Source: an uncultured bacterium
Lineage (GTDB): Bacteria > Cyanobacteriota > Vampirovibrionia > Gastranaerophilales > Gastranaerophilaceae
DNA: 55,824 nt
Reading direction: 5' to 3'
NCBI GenBank assembly: GCA_949290355.1
Contig: CASERN010000001.1
Coordinates: 1-55,824, forward strand
The position numbers were made by a program, and so were the translations under genes. This document shows, one piece after another, positions 17,057 to 24,864 of this stretch (the stretch's first letter is position 1; each line of letters begins with the position of its first letter). The notes beneath the pieces were generated by a model. It was not told the DNA's origin and ran no database searches. It was given only the letters and a program-made list of their open reading frames with translations.

Positions 17057-17416
17057 TTAAACAGCCAATTCAAGCGCTAAATCACGGATTGCACCGACTA
17101 ACTTATAGATTTTTGATGCTTTTTTTGTATTGAATTTAAACAAAAACAAAAAAACATAAACAGCAATTACTATTATAGTTCGATATATTAGTTGTTCACG
17201 TTTTTTTTCTACAAAAGAGATAATTTTTTCAAAAGAATTTTTAAAATTTGAAACAACACACCTTGTATACTCAAGAATTGTTTTTAATAATGGATTAAAA
17301 GTCAACACACAGCAATTATAATAATTGACTTTTCTATCCAACCTTACAATTAACCTGATTAACGTAAAAGTTATGATTAGTTCTGCAATAAATATTACTG
17401 ATATTAATAAATACAT
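17057..17416 (-). CDS. Hypothetical two-helix membrane protein
   Basis: First gene of the YtxH-DUF948 operon. The 119 residues contain an N-terminal membrane segment (YLLISVIFIAELIITFTLIRLIV), a loop of about 60 residues and a second segment (TIIVIAVYVFLFLFKF), then a short basic tail. No family is recognised. No good ribosome-binding site is seen. A perfect TATAAT on the minus strand (17438-17443) lies 21 bases upstream and overlaps the -10 region of the divergent murT promoter. Confidence 0.6.
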   Translation of the reverse strand: MYLLISVIFIAELIITFTLIRLIVRLDRKVNYYNCCVLTFNPLLKTILEYTRCVVSNFKNSFEKIISFVEKKREQLIYRTIIVIAVYVFLFLFKFNTKKASKIYKLVGAIRDLALELAV

Positions 17417-17436
17417 TTTATTATTCTTACTTTTGT

Positions 17437-17445
17437 ATTATACTA
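17437..17445. promoter_or_regulatory. Overlapping divergent -10 elements
   Basis: TATAAT on the minus strand (17438-17443) and TATTAT/TATACT on the plus strand (17437-17445) use the same base pairs. RNA polymerase could hardly occupy both at once, so the YtxH operon and murT may exclude each other. Confidence 0.5.
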
Positions 17446-17497
17446 GTTAAGTATAAAAGAATATTTAAAATAATTGAATACGTCTAAAGGACTATTT

Positions 17498-18820
17498 ATG
17501 ATTAAGAAAATAGAATTTTATTTGTCATTAATAATTGCAAGAGGAGCATATTTAGGAATTAAACTTCTAAACAGAACATCAGGCACATCTTTTGTAGGAA
17601 TGCTGACTCTCAAAATATGTCCTGATTTTTTAGGGCAATGCTCCAAATATATTAACAAAAAAATTATAACAGTTACGGGAACAAACGGCAAATCTACAAC
17701 ATCAGGTCTTATTGCCCATATATTAGAAACTGCAAATCAAAAAGTTATTCATAACCTTAAAGGTGCAAATATGCTCACAGGGGTTGCAAATGTATTTGCA
17801 CTATCAATAAAACCTTTAAGAAGATTTGACTATGCCGTAATAGAATCTGATGAAGCATATTTAACTAAATTATATGATTATATGAAATCTGATTATCTTG
17901 TAGTTACAAACCTTTTCAGAGACCAACTGGACAGATACGGAGAATTGAATACAACAGCAAATTTCATAAAAGATGCTATTGATAAAAATCCTGATTTAAA
18001 ACTTATTCTGAACGCTGATGATCCTATAGTTGCAACCTTCAATAGGACTAAATATGCTGTATTTTATGGATTTGAAAGCGTAGAATACGATTGCAGCTAT
18101 GAGCATAAGTCAAACGCTCCTTCTGAAGTCTTTAACTGTTCATGTGGCACCCCACTTGAATATACAAAGCAGTTTTTTGCACAAGAAGGGCATTATTTCT
18201 GCAATCACTGCGGGTGCAAAAGACCAAAATGTAATTATCCTGCAGATGTAAAAGTTTTTAATGATTATTCGATTATTACAGTAAAAAATAGAGATATCCC
18301 AATAGAATTTAAAGTAAATTTAGCAGGGCTGTACAATGCATATAATGCTCTTGCTGCAATTGCTTTAGGCTTTGAAAGAGGACTTAACCAAGAAGAAATA
18401 CAAAAAGCACTTGATTCTTATCACGCTATATTTGGCAGAACAGAAAAACGTATAATAAATGGGAATCCTGCAATTATACAACTCATAAAGAATCCTACAG
18501 GAGCAAGTGAAGTATTAAAAACTGTTGATCTTAATTCCAATATTGTTATCGCAATAAACGATAATTATGCAGATGGTAGAGATATATCTTGGCTATGGGA
18601 TAGCGATTTTGAACAGCTAAAAGAAGCCAAAAAGTTAGTGATTACATCAGGGACAAGAGCTAATGATATGGCTTTAAGATTAAAATACGCAGGTATTCCG
18701 CAAGAAAAAATTGTAATTGAATCAAATATAAAAAAAGCAATAGACAAAGCTACTATGCAAGGTAAAACAACAATTTTACCTTCATATACAGCCCTATTGA
18801 AAATCGCAAGAGATAAATAA
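17498..18820 (+). CDS. murT: MurT-like Mur-ligase family protein (lipid II isoglutaminyl synthase subunit)
   Basis: I place the start at ATG 17498, which has AAAGGA seven bases upstream; an earlier TTG has none. The 440-residue protein has the Mur ligase P-loop TVTGTNGKSTTSG and NLFRDQLDRYGE. An inserted Cys4 zinc ribbon (CSCG...CNHCG) and the C-terminal DUF1727 motif DGRDISWLWD follow, both typical of MurT. With the glutaminase GatD, MurT amidates D-Glu of lipid II. No gatD lies next to it; pdxJ and a small zinc-ribbon gene follow instead. Function as the ligase subunit is well supported by motifs; the partner must be elsewhere or absent. Confidence 0.85.
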   Translation: MIKKIEFYLSLIIARGAYLGIKLLNRTSGTSFVGMLTLKICPDFLGQCSKYINKKIITVTGTNGKSTTSGLIAHILETANQKVIHNLKGANMLTGVANVFALSIKPLRRFDYAVIESDEAYLTKLYDYMKSDYLVVTNLFRDQLDRYGELNTTANFIKDAIDKNPDLKLILNADDPIVATFNRTKYAVFYGFESVEYDCSYEHKSNAPSEVFNCSCGTPLEYTKQFFAQEGHYFCNHCGCKRPKCNYPADVKVFNDYSIITVKNRDIPIEFKVNLAGLYNAYNALAAIALGFERGLNQEEIQKALDSYHAIFGRTEKRIINGNPAIIQLIKNPTGASEVLKTVDLNSNIVIAINDNYADGRDISWLWDSDFEQLKEAKKLVITSGTRANDMALRLKYAGIPQEKIVIESNIKKAIDKATMQGKTTILPSYTALLKIARDK

Positions 18821-18834
18821 GAAAGAAGGAAATT

Positions 18835-19545
18835 ATGTTACTCGGAGTAAATATAGATCATATAGCAACTTTAAGAAACGCAAGAGGCGGAGTTGAACCA
18901 AGTGTTGAAAAAGCTGCAGAAATAGCAGAAGAAAATGGAGCAACATCTATTACAACACATTTGAGAGAAGATAGAAGACATATAAAAGATGAAGATGTCT
19001 ATGCTCTTATTTCAAAACTAAAAACTCGTCTAAATTTAGAAATGGCAATGGCTGACGATATTAGAGAAATTGCTCTTGATATTAAGCCATATTCAATTTG
19101 TCTTGTACCGGAAAGAAGACAAGAAATTACAACTGAAGGCGGTCTAAATGTGGCTGACCAACTGGACAAAGTAAAAGAATTTATTAAACCATTACTTGAT
19201 GCAGGTATTATTGTAAGTTTGTTTATTGATCCTGATGAAAGACAAGTTAAAGCTTCTGCTGAAACAGGTGCACAATTTATTGAAATGCACACAGGAGCAT
19301 ATTCTGAATGTTATGGATATGAAGAAGAAGAATATGAATTCCTTAAACTGAAAAAGTCAGCGGAATTGGCACAAAGCCTTGGACTCAAAGTCAATGCTGG
19401 ACATGGATTAAATTATGAAAATGTCCATAGAATGCATGAAATAGATGGATTGCATGAACTCAATATCGGGCACAGCATAATATCAAAAGCCGTATTTACC
19501 GGTCTTTCCAAAGCAGTAAGCGAAATGAGGGATTTAATTAAATGA
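18835..19545 (+). CDS. pdxJ: Pyridoxine 5'-phosphate synthase
   Basis: PdxJ condenses 3-amino-1-hydroxyacetone phosphate and deoxyxylulose phosphate to pyridoxine phosphate. The 236-residue TIM barrel begins LGVNIDHIATLRNARGG and has GATSITTHLREDRRHI, NLEMA (catalytic Glu), CLVPERRQEITTEGG and NAGHGLNYENV, then ELNIGHSII near the end. Length is typical. AAGGAAATT precedes the ATG, 14 bases after murT. The enzyme indicates the deoxyxylulose-dependent B6 route. Confidence 0.96.
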   Translation: MLLGVNIDHIATLRNARGGVEPSVEKAAEIAEENGATSITTHLREDRRHIKDEDVYALISKLKTRLNLEMAMADDIREIALDIKPYSICLVPERRQEITTEGGLNVADQLDKVKEFIKPLLDAGIIVSLFIDPDERQVKASAETGAQFIEMHTGAYSECYGYEEEEYEFLKLKKSAELAQSLGLKVNAGHGLNYENVHRMHEIDGLHELNIGHSIISKAVFTGLSKAVSEMRDLIK

Positions 19546-19856
19546 AAACAGAAAAAGAAATAATTGAAGAAATGGCTCAAGTAGTAGAACAAATGCGATT
19601 GGATGATATTGAAGATAACCCCGATATCACTGAAGAATTTTTTGATTGCGACTGTTGCGGAAAAAACAAATGCCTTGCAGGTTCAATTGAATATGAAGGC
19701 TACAGATTATGTAATGATTGTGTGCTAATTGCAGAAACAGGATTTGCTCTGGGGAAAATCAAATCTACAAAAGAATTAATTGAAGCAATTGAAGATAGGC
19801 ATCTTGAACAATTATCAGAATTTGTAAAAGAAGAAGAAAAAAGAGCTAATAATTGA
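19542..19856 (+). CDS. Small zinc-ribbon-like protein
   Basis: The 104-residue acidic protein overlaps pdxJ by four bases (ATGA), so it is translated with it. A central CDCCGKNKCLAG...LCNDC stretch (about residues 36-62) gives two pairs of cysteines suited to bind one zinc ion. The flanks are helical and charged. No family is recognised; it could be a regulator or a subunit interacting with a larger partner. It ends the murT-pdxJ operon. Confidence 0.6.
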   Translation: MKTEKEIIEEMAQVVEQMRLDDIEDNPDITEEFFDCDCCGKNKCLAGSIEYEGYRLCNDCVLIAETGFALGKIKSTKELIEAIEDRHLEQLSEFVKEEEKRANN

Positions 19857-19903
19857 TTTTATGCCTTAAAAATTAAGTCGTTAGAATGTGATTGTTTTTA
19901 TAA

Positions 19904-19956
19904 CTAATTCTATAGAATTAGAAACATTTCTTTACATATAGTTATATAGAATTAGT
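19904..19956. repeat. 18-bp perfect palindrome and partial second copy (operator-like)
   Basis: CTAATTCTATAGAATTAG (19904-19921) is a perfect palindrome. About 26 bases later the half TATAGAATTAG recurs (19945-19955). Both lie upstream of a TATAAT (19970-19975). This looks like a repressor-binding pair for whatever is transcribed toward 20070. Confidence 0.5.
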
Positions 19957-19975
19957 TCGTGGGCATATATATAAT

Positions 19976-20071
19976 ATAAGAGAGAGCAATTTGATAAGAA
20001 TATACGACAATACATATATAATTCATAAGCATTGACGAAGTTTGAATCGCAACCTCGTCATTTTTTTTGCT
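19976..20071 (+). ncRNA. Possible short transcript ending in an intrinsic terminator
   Basis: A TATAAT lies at 19970-19975. TGACGA pairs with TCGTCA at about 20032-20069, followed by eight T residues, so a transcript of about 90 bases would be made. It contains no convincing ORF; a 14-codon TTG-started frame stops in the terminator stem. The terminator might instead simply end the murT operon, whose last stop is 180 bases upstream. Confidence 0.35.
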
Positions 20072-20120
20072 TTAATAATCATTTGTAACTATAGAAATAT
20101 TGTTATGTTATAATAGATTT

Positions 20121-20735
20121 ATGAATAAAAAAATTTCTGACAAAGTTATAAACAGACTTACCCTATATCATTGCATATTGTCCGATTTTCTAAATGATAA
20201 AATTGAGTTTATTTCCAGTAAACAAATTGCGCAATTATTGCACATCGATGATTCACAAGTAAGAAAAGATATAAATTTATTAAACAATTCAGGCAAATGC
20301 AGAGTCGGATATATTGTTAAAGAATTAAAAATATCAATAGAAAAAACATTAGGTTTTAAAAAGACCAAAAAAGCTTTTATAATAGGGTCAGGGAACTTAG
20401 GATCTGCGATTGCAAATTATGGGAATTTCACGGATTATGGACTTAATATATTAGCCCTATTTGACAATGACCCCAATAAAATAGGCAAAGTAATAAACAG
20501 AATGAAAATACAAAACGTTAATGAACTTGAAAGTGTAGCCAAAAGAGAAAATGTTGATATTGCCATACTAACAGTACCAAGACAATTTGCTCAAGCAACA
20601 GCTGATTTTCTTGTAAAAGCTAATATAAAATATATTTGGAATTTCACACCTACAGTGCTTTCTGTACCTGACGATGTACAAGTATGGAATGAAAACCTTA
20701 TGGGAAATTTTTTACAGTTTACCTACAATATCTAA
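20121..20735 (+). CDS. rex: Redox-sensing transcriptional repressor Rex
   Basis: Rex senses the NADH/NAD+ ratio and represses fermentative and respiratory genes. The 204-residue product has an N-terminal winged helix (ISSKQIAQLLHIDDSQVRKDINLL) and a Rossmann domain with IIGSGNLGSAIANY (about 92-105), FDNDPNKIG, and a C-terminal domain-swapping helix. The ATG at 20121 follows TATAAT (20109-20114) by only six bases, preceded by TG one base earlier (an extended -10), so the mRNA is probably leaderless. The last 24 bases overlap the convergent coaX gene. Confidence 0.92.
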   Translation: MNKKISDKVINRLTLYHCILSDFLNDKIEFISSKQIAQLLHIDDSQVRKDINLLNNSGKCRVGYIVKELKISIEKTLGFKKTKKAFIIGSGNLGSAIANYGNFTDYGLNILALFDNDPNKIGKVINRMKIQNVNELESVAKRENVDIAILTVPRQFAQATADFLVKANIKYIWNFTPTVLSVPDDVQVWNENLMGNFLQFTYNI

Positions 20736-21485
20736 ACTATTAATTTGGTATAAATATCTCAAACCTTCTAAAGTAAGAGTAGGATTAATAAAATCAAAAG
20801 GTCTTTTTAAATATTTAGAAATAAGACCAGAATAACCTCCGGTTGCAACTAAAACAGCCCTTTGTCCCAATTCTTTTTCACATTGTGCAACCAAACCATC
20901 AATCATACAAGCAGAACCTCTTAAAACTCCTGAAAGAATTGCATCTGTAGTATTATGACCAATTGCCTTTTCAGATAATGCTACATCAATTCTAGGAAGT
21001 TTTGAAGTAAACTTATTCAAAGCTTTAAGCTGTAGAGTAACTCCGGGAGCAATAACACCGCCAATAAATTCTCCCTTGGAATTTACAATATCAAAAGTTG
21101 TAGCTGTTCCAAAATCAACAACAATGACTGGATGTTTATATAAAATATATGCTCCGGCAGCATTTGCAATACGATCAGCTCCTGCTTCATTCGGCTTATC
21201 CAGACAAATCTTTACACCAGTATTAATCTTTGTGGAAAGAACTATTGCACTTATTTTAAAAACATTATTAACAGCTGTCTTAAATTTAGAAGTTAACTCC
21301 TCAACTACAGAAGATATAATACATCCTTCTACACAAAAATCCTTAAATAACGACTTTAAAAGAACTTCATACTCCTCTAAAGATAAATCCTTATCAGAAG
21401 CTAATCTATATTCTTCAACAAGCGCATCTTCATCAAAAAGTCCTAAAGTAATGCTTGTATTCCCGATATCGGCTGTTAACAACAT
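20712..21485 (-). CDS. coaX: Type III pantothenate kinase
   Basis: CoaX phosphorylates pantothenate in the first committed step of coenzyme A synthesis. I place the start at ATG 21485 (AGAGGA eight bases upstream), giving 257 residues, as in the family. Motifs are TADIGNTSITLGLF (phosphate-binding DxGNT), KPNEAGADRIANAAGA (GADR), VVDFGTATTFDIV and GGVIAPG, with ATGGYSGL near the C-terminus. Its 3' end runs 24 bases into rex on the other strand. The small gene at 21542 is 56 bases upstream and probably co-transcribed. Confidence 0.93.
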   Translation of the reverse strand: MLLTADIGNTSITLGLFDEDALVEEYRLASDKDLSLEEYEVLLKSLFKDFCVEGCIISSVVEELTSKFKTAVNNVFKISAIVLSTKINTGVKICLDKPNEAGADRIANAAGAYILYKHPVIVVDFGTATTFDIVNSKGEFIGGVIAPGVTLQLKALNKFTSKLPRIDVALSEKAIGHNTTDAILSGVLRGSACMIDGLVAQCEKELGQRAVLVATGGYSGLISKYLKRPFDFINPTLTLEGLRYLYQINSLDIVGKL

Positions 21486-21541
21486 AAAAACTGATCCTCT
21501 TTCGAAGACCAGTTTATAACAAATAAAAACTTTTTGCAAAA

Positions 21542-21757
21542 CTAAACTTGAGTTGCTGCGGTACCGGAACCTTTACTTCCATTTAATAATGATCCGATAT
21601 CTCCAACATTTGGCAAATAAGCAGTCTTATTTGTAACTCCTGATAATTGTCCAGCTAACTCATCGTCAAATTTTTTAACCTTTTTAGCACCAACTGGTTG
21701 AACTGGATCCTGATTATAAGATAACGGTTCTGTTTTTCCGACTTTATCAATTACCAT
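21542..21757 (-). CDS. Small hypothetical protein
   Basis: I place the start at ATG 21757, which has a full AAGGAG box with about seven bases spacing; an upstream in-frame ATG has none. The 71-residue product is polar, without membrane segments (MVIDKVGKTEPLSYNQDPVQ...KKFDDELAGQLSGVTNK). It lies upstream of coaX on the same strand. I do not recognise a family. The strong ribosome-binding site is the main evidence that it is expressed. Confidence 0.55.
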   Translation of the reverse strand: MVIDKVGKTEPLSYNQDPVQPVGAKKVKKFDDELAGQLSGVTNKTAYLPNVGDIGSLLNGSKGSGTAATQV

Positions 21758-21864
21758 AACATATCTCCTTAATATTGTACTCATATCTCTTATATATATA
21801 TTAAGGATATATTTTCCACAAAATTGCTTTAATTATGACATTTATTTACAAAACTTTACAAAAA

Positions 21865-22743
21865 TTATTTTAATATATTTTTTTCAAGTGCAATAGCAGT
21901 TTTAGTCTTTGCTAAACCACCTTGAGAACTTTCTTTTAATAATGGAGACATTAATTTACCTGTTTGTTCCATCGCATCAATTATTTCATCAATAGGAATT
22001 TTTGAAATAATATCAGCCATAGCTAATTCAGAGGCGGTAACAGCATGAATTGCTAAAAAAGGATTCCTTTTTACGCAAGGTATTTCTACCAATCCACACA
22101 CTGGATCACAAGTCAAGCCCAAGATATTTTTTAAAGCTAAAGCAACTGCATTAATTATTTGTTTCACGTTTCCGCCACGCATTTGAGTTAAAGCTGCTGA
22201 TGCCATTGCAGCAGCAACTCCGCACTCTGCTTGGCAACCTCCTACAGCTCCTGCTAATGACATTTTATTTGCGACCAAACGCCCAGTTTCACCCGCAGTA
22301 ATTAATGCATTAATTTGATCATTTTCAGGAATATCATAATCTTCTGCAAAAGCAATCAAAACAGCAGGTACAATTCCGCAAGAACCAGCTGTCGGGCAGG
22401 CAACTATTGTTCCCATTCTAAGATTTTGCTCACTGGTTGCAAGAGCATAGGTCATAATTTTTTGAGCAGTTTTTCCTAATATAGATAAATTATTGCGATA
22501 TCGATTCTGTAATTTGTTGCAATCATCACCACTTAAACCACTTGGAGAAGGTTCTGTAGATTTTAAACCTTGTTTAATAGCCGCTTTCATTGCATCAAGA
22601 CTTTTTTTCGCCTGTAAACGAATTTGATATTCTGTATATTCTCCCTGCACGACTTCATTTTCAATAGCAGTTTCATAAATTGATTGCTGTTTATCTTTAC
22701 ATATTAAATATAATTGTCTAAAAGTCGTAATAATATTGTCCAT
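21865..22743 (-). CDS. sdaAA: L-serine dehydratase, alpha subunit
   Basis: This iron-sulfur enzyme converts L-serine to pyruvate and ammonia. The 292-residue alpha subunit has the conserved cluster-binding cysteines in ACPTAGSCGIVP, GCQAECG and LTCDPVCGLVEIPC, with GNVKQIINAVALALKN between. It starts one base after the beta-subunit stop codon. The subunit split (alpha and beta as separate genes) is the Firmicutes-type arrangement, unlike the single-chain enzyme of E. coli. Confidence 0.95.
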   Translation of the reverse strand: MDNIITTFRQLYLICKDKQQSIYETAIENEVVQGEYTEYQIRLQAKKSLDAMKAAIKQGLKSTEPSPSGLSGDDCNKLQNRYRNNLSILGKTAQKIMTYALATSEQNLRMGTIVACPTAGSCGIVPAVLIAFAEDYDIPENDQINALITAGETGRLVANKMSLAGAVGGCQAECGVAAAMASAALTQMRGGNVKQIINAVALALKNILGLTCDPVCGLVEIPCVKRNPFLAIHAVTASELAMADIISKIPIDEIIDAMEQTGKLMSPLLKESSQGGLAKTKTAIALEKNILK

Positions 22744-22744
22744 T

Positions 22745-23413
22745 TTAAGTTCCTAATTTCTTTATATATCTTACAATATACATATCTTTTAGTTCACTAA
22801 CAGCTTTAATACATTGCTTAGAAAGCTCTCCATCTACACAAATACACATAGAAGCATCTTTCCCTTTCCCACTGCGATCACAATGTAAAGAAGCAATATT
22901 TACATTATCCTCTTGAATAATATGAGTAACCATAGAAATTACACCCGGCACATCCTCATAAACTAAAAGAAGAGTATTATATTTTCCATCTAAATTAACA
23001 GAAAAGTTATTTATTTTTGTTATTAAAATTTCACCAGCCCCAACTGAATCGCCTGAAATTTCAAGATTTAATCCGCCTTTAAATATAAAATCCACAGAAT
23101 TAGGATGTCTGTTAAAATCTTGCAAATATTCATACTCATATTCAATTTCCTTTGCTTGAGGAGTATCAAAAACATTTTTAATACGTTCATCAGAAACTGA
23201 AAAACCTAATATTCCTGCTAATAAACCTTTATCGGTACCATGACCTTTTCCTGTCAAAGCATATGAATTATACAGTTTGAATATAACCTTGTCAGGCTTA
23301 GCATTGTAAACATTTTTAGCTAATAATCCAAGGCGGACAGCTCCTGCTGTATGAGAACTGGATGGTCCTGCCATAATCGGCGAAATAATGTCAATAATAG
23401 ATGAATGATACAT
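22745..23413 (-). CDS. sdaAB: L-serine dehydratase, beta subunit
   Basis: The beta subunit carries the SDH-beta fold (IIDIISPIMAGPSSSHTAGAVRLG) and a C-terminal ACT domain (NTLLLVYEDVPGVISMVTHIIQEDNVNIASLHCDR) that probably binds serine. I place the start at ATG 23413 with AAGGG eight bases upstream; a more distal ATG would fall within the -10 region. The product is 222 residues. It is the first gene of sdaAB-sdaAA, with a promoter at 23436-23463. Confidence 0.93.
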   Translation of the reverse strand: MYHSSIIDIISPIMAGPSSSHTAGAVRLGLLAKNVYNAKPDKVIFKLYNSYALTGKGHGTDKGLLAGILGFSVSDERIKNVFDTPQAKEIEYEYEYLQDFNRHPNSVDFIFKGGLNLEISGDSVGAGEILITKINNFSVNLDGKYNTLLLVYEDVPGVISMVTHIIQEDNVNIASLHCDRSGKGKDASMCICVDGELSKQCIKAVSELKDMYIVRYIKKLGT

Positions 23414-23435
23414 TTTAATACCCTTACTTAGCCCC

Positions 23436-23463
23436 ATTATAACATCTTATTAATTAATGTAAA
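23436..23463 (-). promoter_or_regulatory. Promoter of the serine dehydratase operon
   Basis: Minus-strand TTTACA (23458-23463) and TATAAT (23436-23441) are spaced by 16 bases, placing the transcription start a short distance before the sdaAB ribosome-binding site. Confidence 0.7.
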
Positions 23464-23554
23464 TAATTTGTAAATTTATAACAATAATAACAAATTTTGT
23501 GTTTTTATATATATACTAGTGTAGGGAAATTTTAGTGTAGAAAAAAGGAGTAAT

Positions 23555-23695
23555 ATGTTTAGTCCTGAATTCATGAAATATTTAATCAATTATCAAAAAT
23601 CAGAGTTTACCCCCCAAAATACAAAAAAGGAAATACGCTTTAAAAATAATAAATCAGGTAAACTTGCTGAAGTATTAGCTATTGTAACAAAATAA
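23555..23695 (+). CDS. 46-residue small protein
   Basis: A short open frame begins at ATG 23555 directly downstream of a perfect AAAGGAG (23544-23550). The product, starting MFSPEFMKYLINYQKSEF, is polar and basic with a hydrophobic end (GKLAEVLAIVTK). It has no recognised family and no membrane helix. A small gene is the best explanation of the strong ribosome-binding site in an otherwise non-coding 570-base gap between sdaAB and surE. Confidence 0.5.
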   Translation: MFSPEFMKYLINYQKSEFTPQNTKKEIRFKNNKSGKLAEVLAIVTK

Positions 23696-23725
23696 GGTTA
23701 TGTTATTTTTACAATCAATTAATTA

Positions 23726-23860
23726 AAAAAAAACGCCGTTCTTTTTCAAAAACGACGTTGGAATTCTTGAATAATTCCTCGTAATAGTGTGAAGTGTAGT
23801 GTGCAATAAAACGTTTCTTTGATTCCTCGTTTTATGCTTTCCTCGTGTCATGTATATAAA
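23726..23860 (-). ncRNA. Candidate small RNA with three CGAGGA motifs
   Basis: Read on the minus strand, this stretch has three copies of ACGAGGAA-type sequence (CGAGGA at 23840-23845, 23824-23829 and 23776-23781). It ends in a near-perfect hairpin (AACGTCGTT with AACGGCGTT) followed by nine T residues at about 23726-23759. No ORF of note is present. Repeated unpaired GGA motifs can bind CsrA-type proteins or mimic ribosome-binding sites. Read on the plus strand they would be anti-Shine-Dalgarno UCCUCG motifs. The strand is inferred from the T run; a promoter is not obvious. Confidence 0.4.
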
Positions 23861-24015
23861 AAAATTTTTGTATATACTATTGCTATATTTTGAATATAAT
23901 ATATTTATTTTGTTACAATACTTAACAAATTAATTATTCTTCTTTATTTAGACAATTTTTACTTATTGTATTATTATGTTATTAGATAACATACACGGGA
24001 ATAAAAAGGAGACAT

Positions 24016-24810
24016 ATGAAAATATTGGTATCTAATGATGATGGGATAGCTGCAAATGGCATAAGATGTTTAACGGAAACATTAGCACAGCAGCATGATG
24101 TATATGTAATTGCACCTGATAGAGAAAGAAGTGCTGCAGGGCATTCTCTTACATTACACACTCCTCTCAGAGTAGAAGAAGTAGAAGCATATCATGGAGT
24201 TAAAAGAGCTTGGGTAACTACTGGTACACCTGGAGATTGTGTTAAGATTGGAATAAATGCAATATTAACCCCCGACGAACAACCTGATATAGTTATTTCA
24301 GGAATTAATCATGGTCCAAATCTTGGAGCAGATATATTATATTCAGGAACTGTGAGTTGCGCTATGGAAGGTGCAATGCTTGGTGTACCTAGCATTGCAA
24401 TATCACTCGCAAGTATGAATTATGAATATGAACATTTTAAATACGCTGCAAAATTTGCGACTTTATTATTACCAAAACTTAAAGAATTTAGTTTCCCTAA
24501 AAAAAGCATCTTAAATATTAATATCCCCGCATTAGATGAAGAAGATATTGCAGGAGTTGCAATAACTGAATTAGGAAGAAAAATGTTTACAGATAATTAT
24601 GAAAAAAGAATAGATCCTAGGGGGAAAGTGTATTATTGGATGGCAGGAGAACTCATTACAGAAGCAGAAGATTCAAATACCGATATTGCAGCAGTAAAAA
24701 ATAATAAAATATCAATCACGCCTGTTACATACGAAATGACCAAAGAAGATGTAATGGCAAGTCTTGACAAAATATTATGTAAAGGTGATTCCTGCAATTG
24801 GTTTATCTAA
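24016..24810 (+). CDS. surE: 5'-nucleotidase SurE
   Basis: SurE is a metal-dependent nucleoside monophosphate and polyphosphate phosphatase linked to stationary-phase survival. The 264-residue sequence has the metal-binding ISNDDGIAANGI start, APDRERSAAGHSLT, TTGTPGDCVKIG, ISGINHGPNLGADILYSGTVSCAMEG and SIAISL. The AAAGGAG box before the ATG is strong. It stands alone, 320 bases after the small ORF at 23555. Confidence 0.95.
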   Translation: MKILVSNDDGIAANGIRCLTETLAQQHDVYVIAPDRERSAAGHSLTLHTPLRVEEVEAYHGVKRAWVTTGTPGDCVKIGINAILTPDEQPDIVISGINHGPNLGADILYSGTVSCAMEGAMLGVPSIAISLASMNYEYEHFKYAAKFATLLLPKLKEFSFPKKSILNINIPALDEEDIAGVAITELGRKMFTDNYEKRIDPRGKVYYWMAGELITEAEDSNTDIAAVKNNKISITPVTYEMTKEDVMASLDKILCKGDSCNWFI

Positions 24811-24864
24811 AATTAAATAAAAAAAACATTATAATCATGCAACTATAATTATAATAAATAATAT

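Noticed and set aside
20083-20110. Rex autoregulatory operator upstream of rex
   Set aside because: Only short TAAC/GTTA half-sites are visible; they do not fit the TTGTGAA-type Rex palindrome well enough to call.
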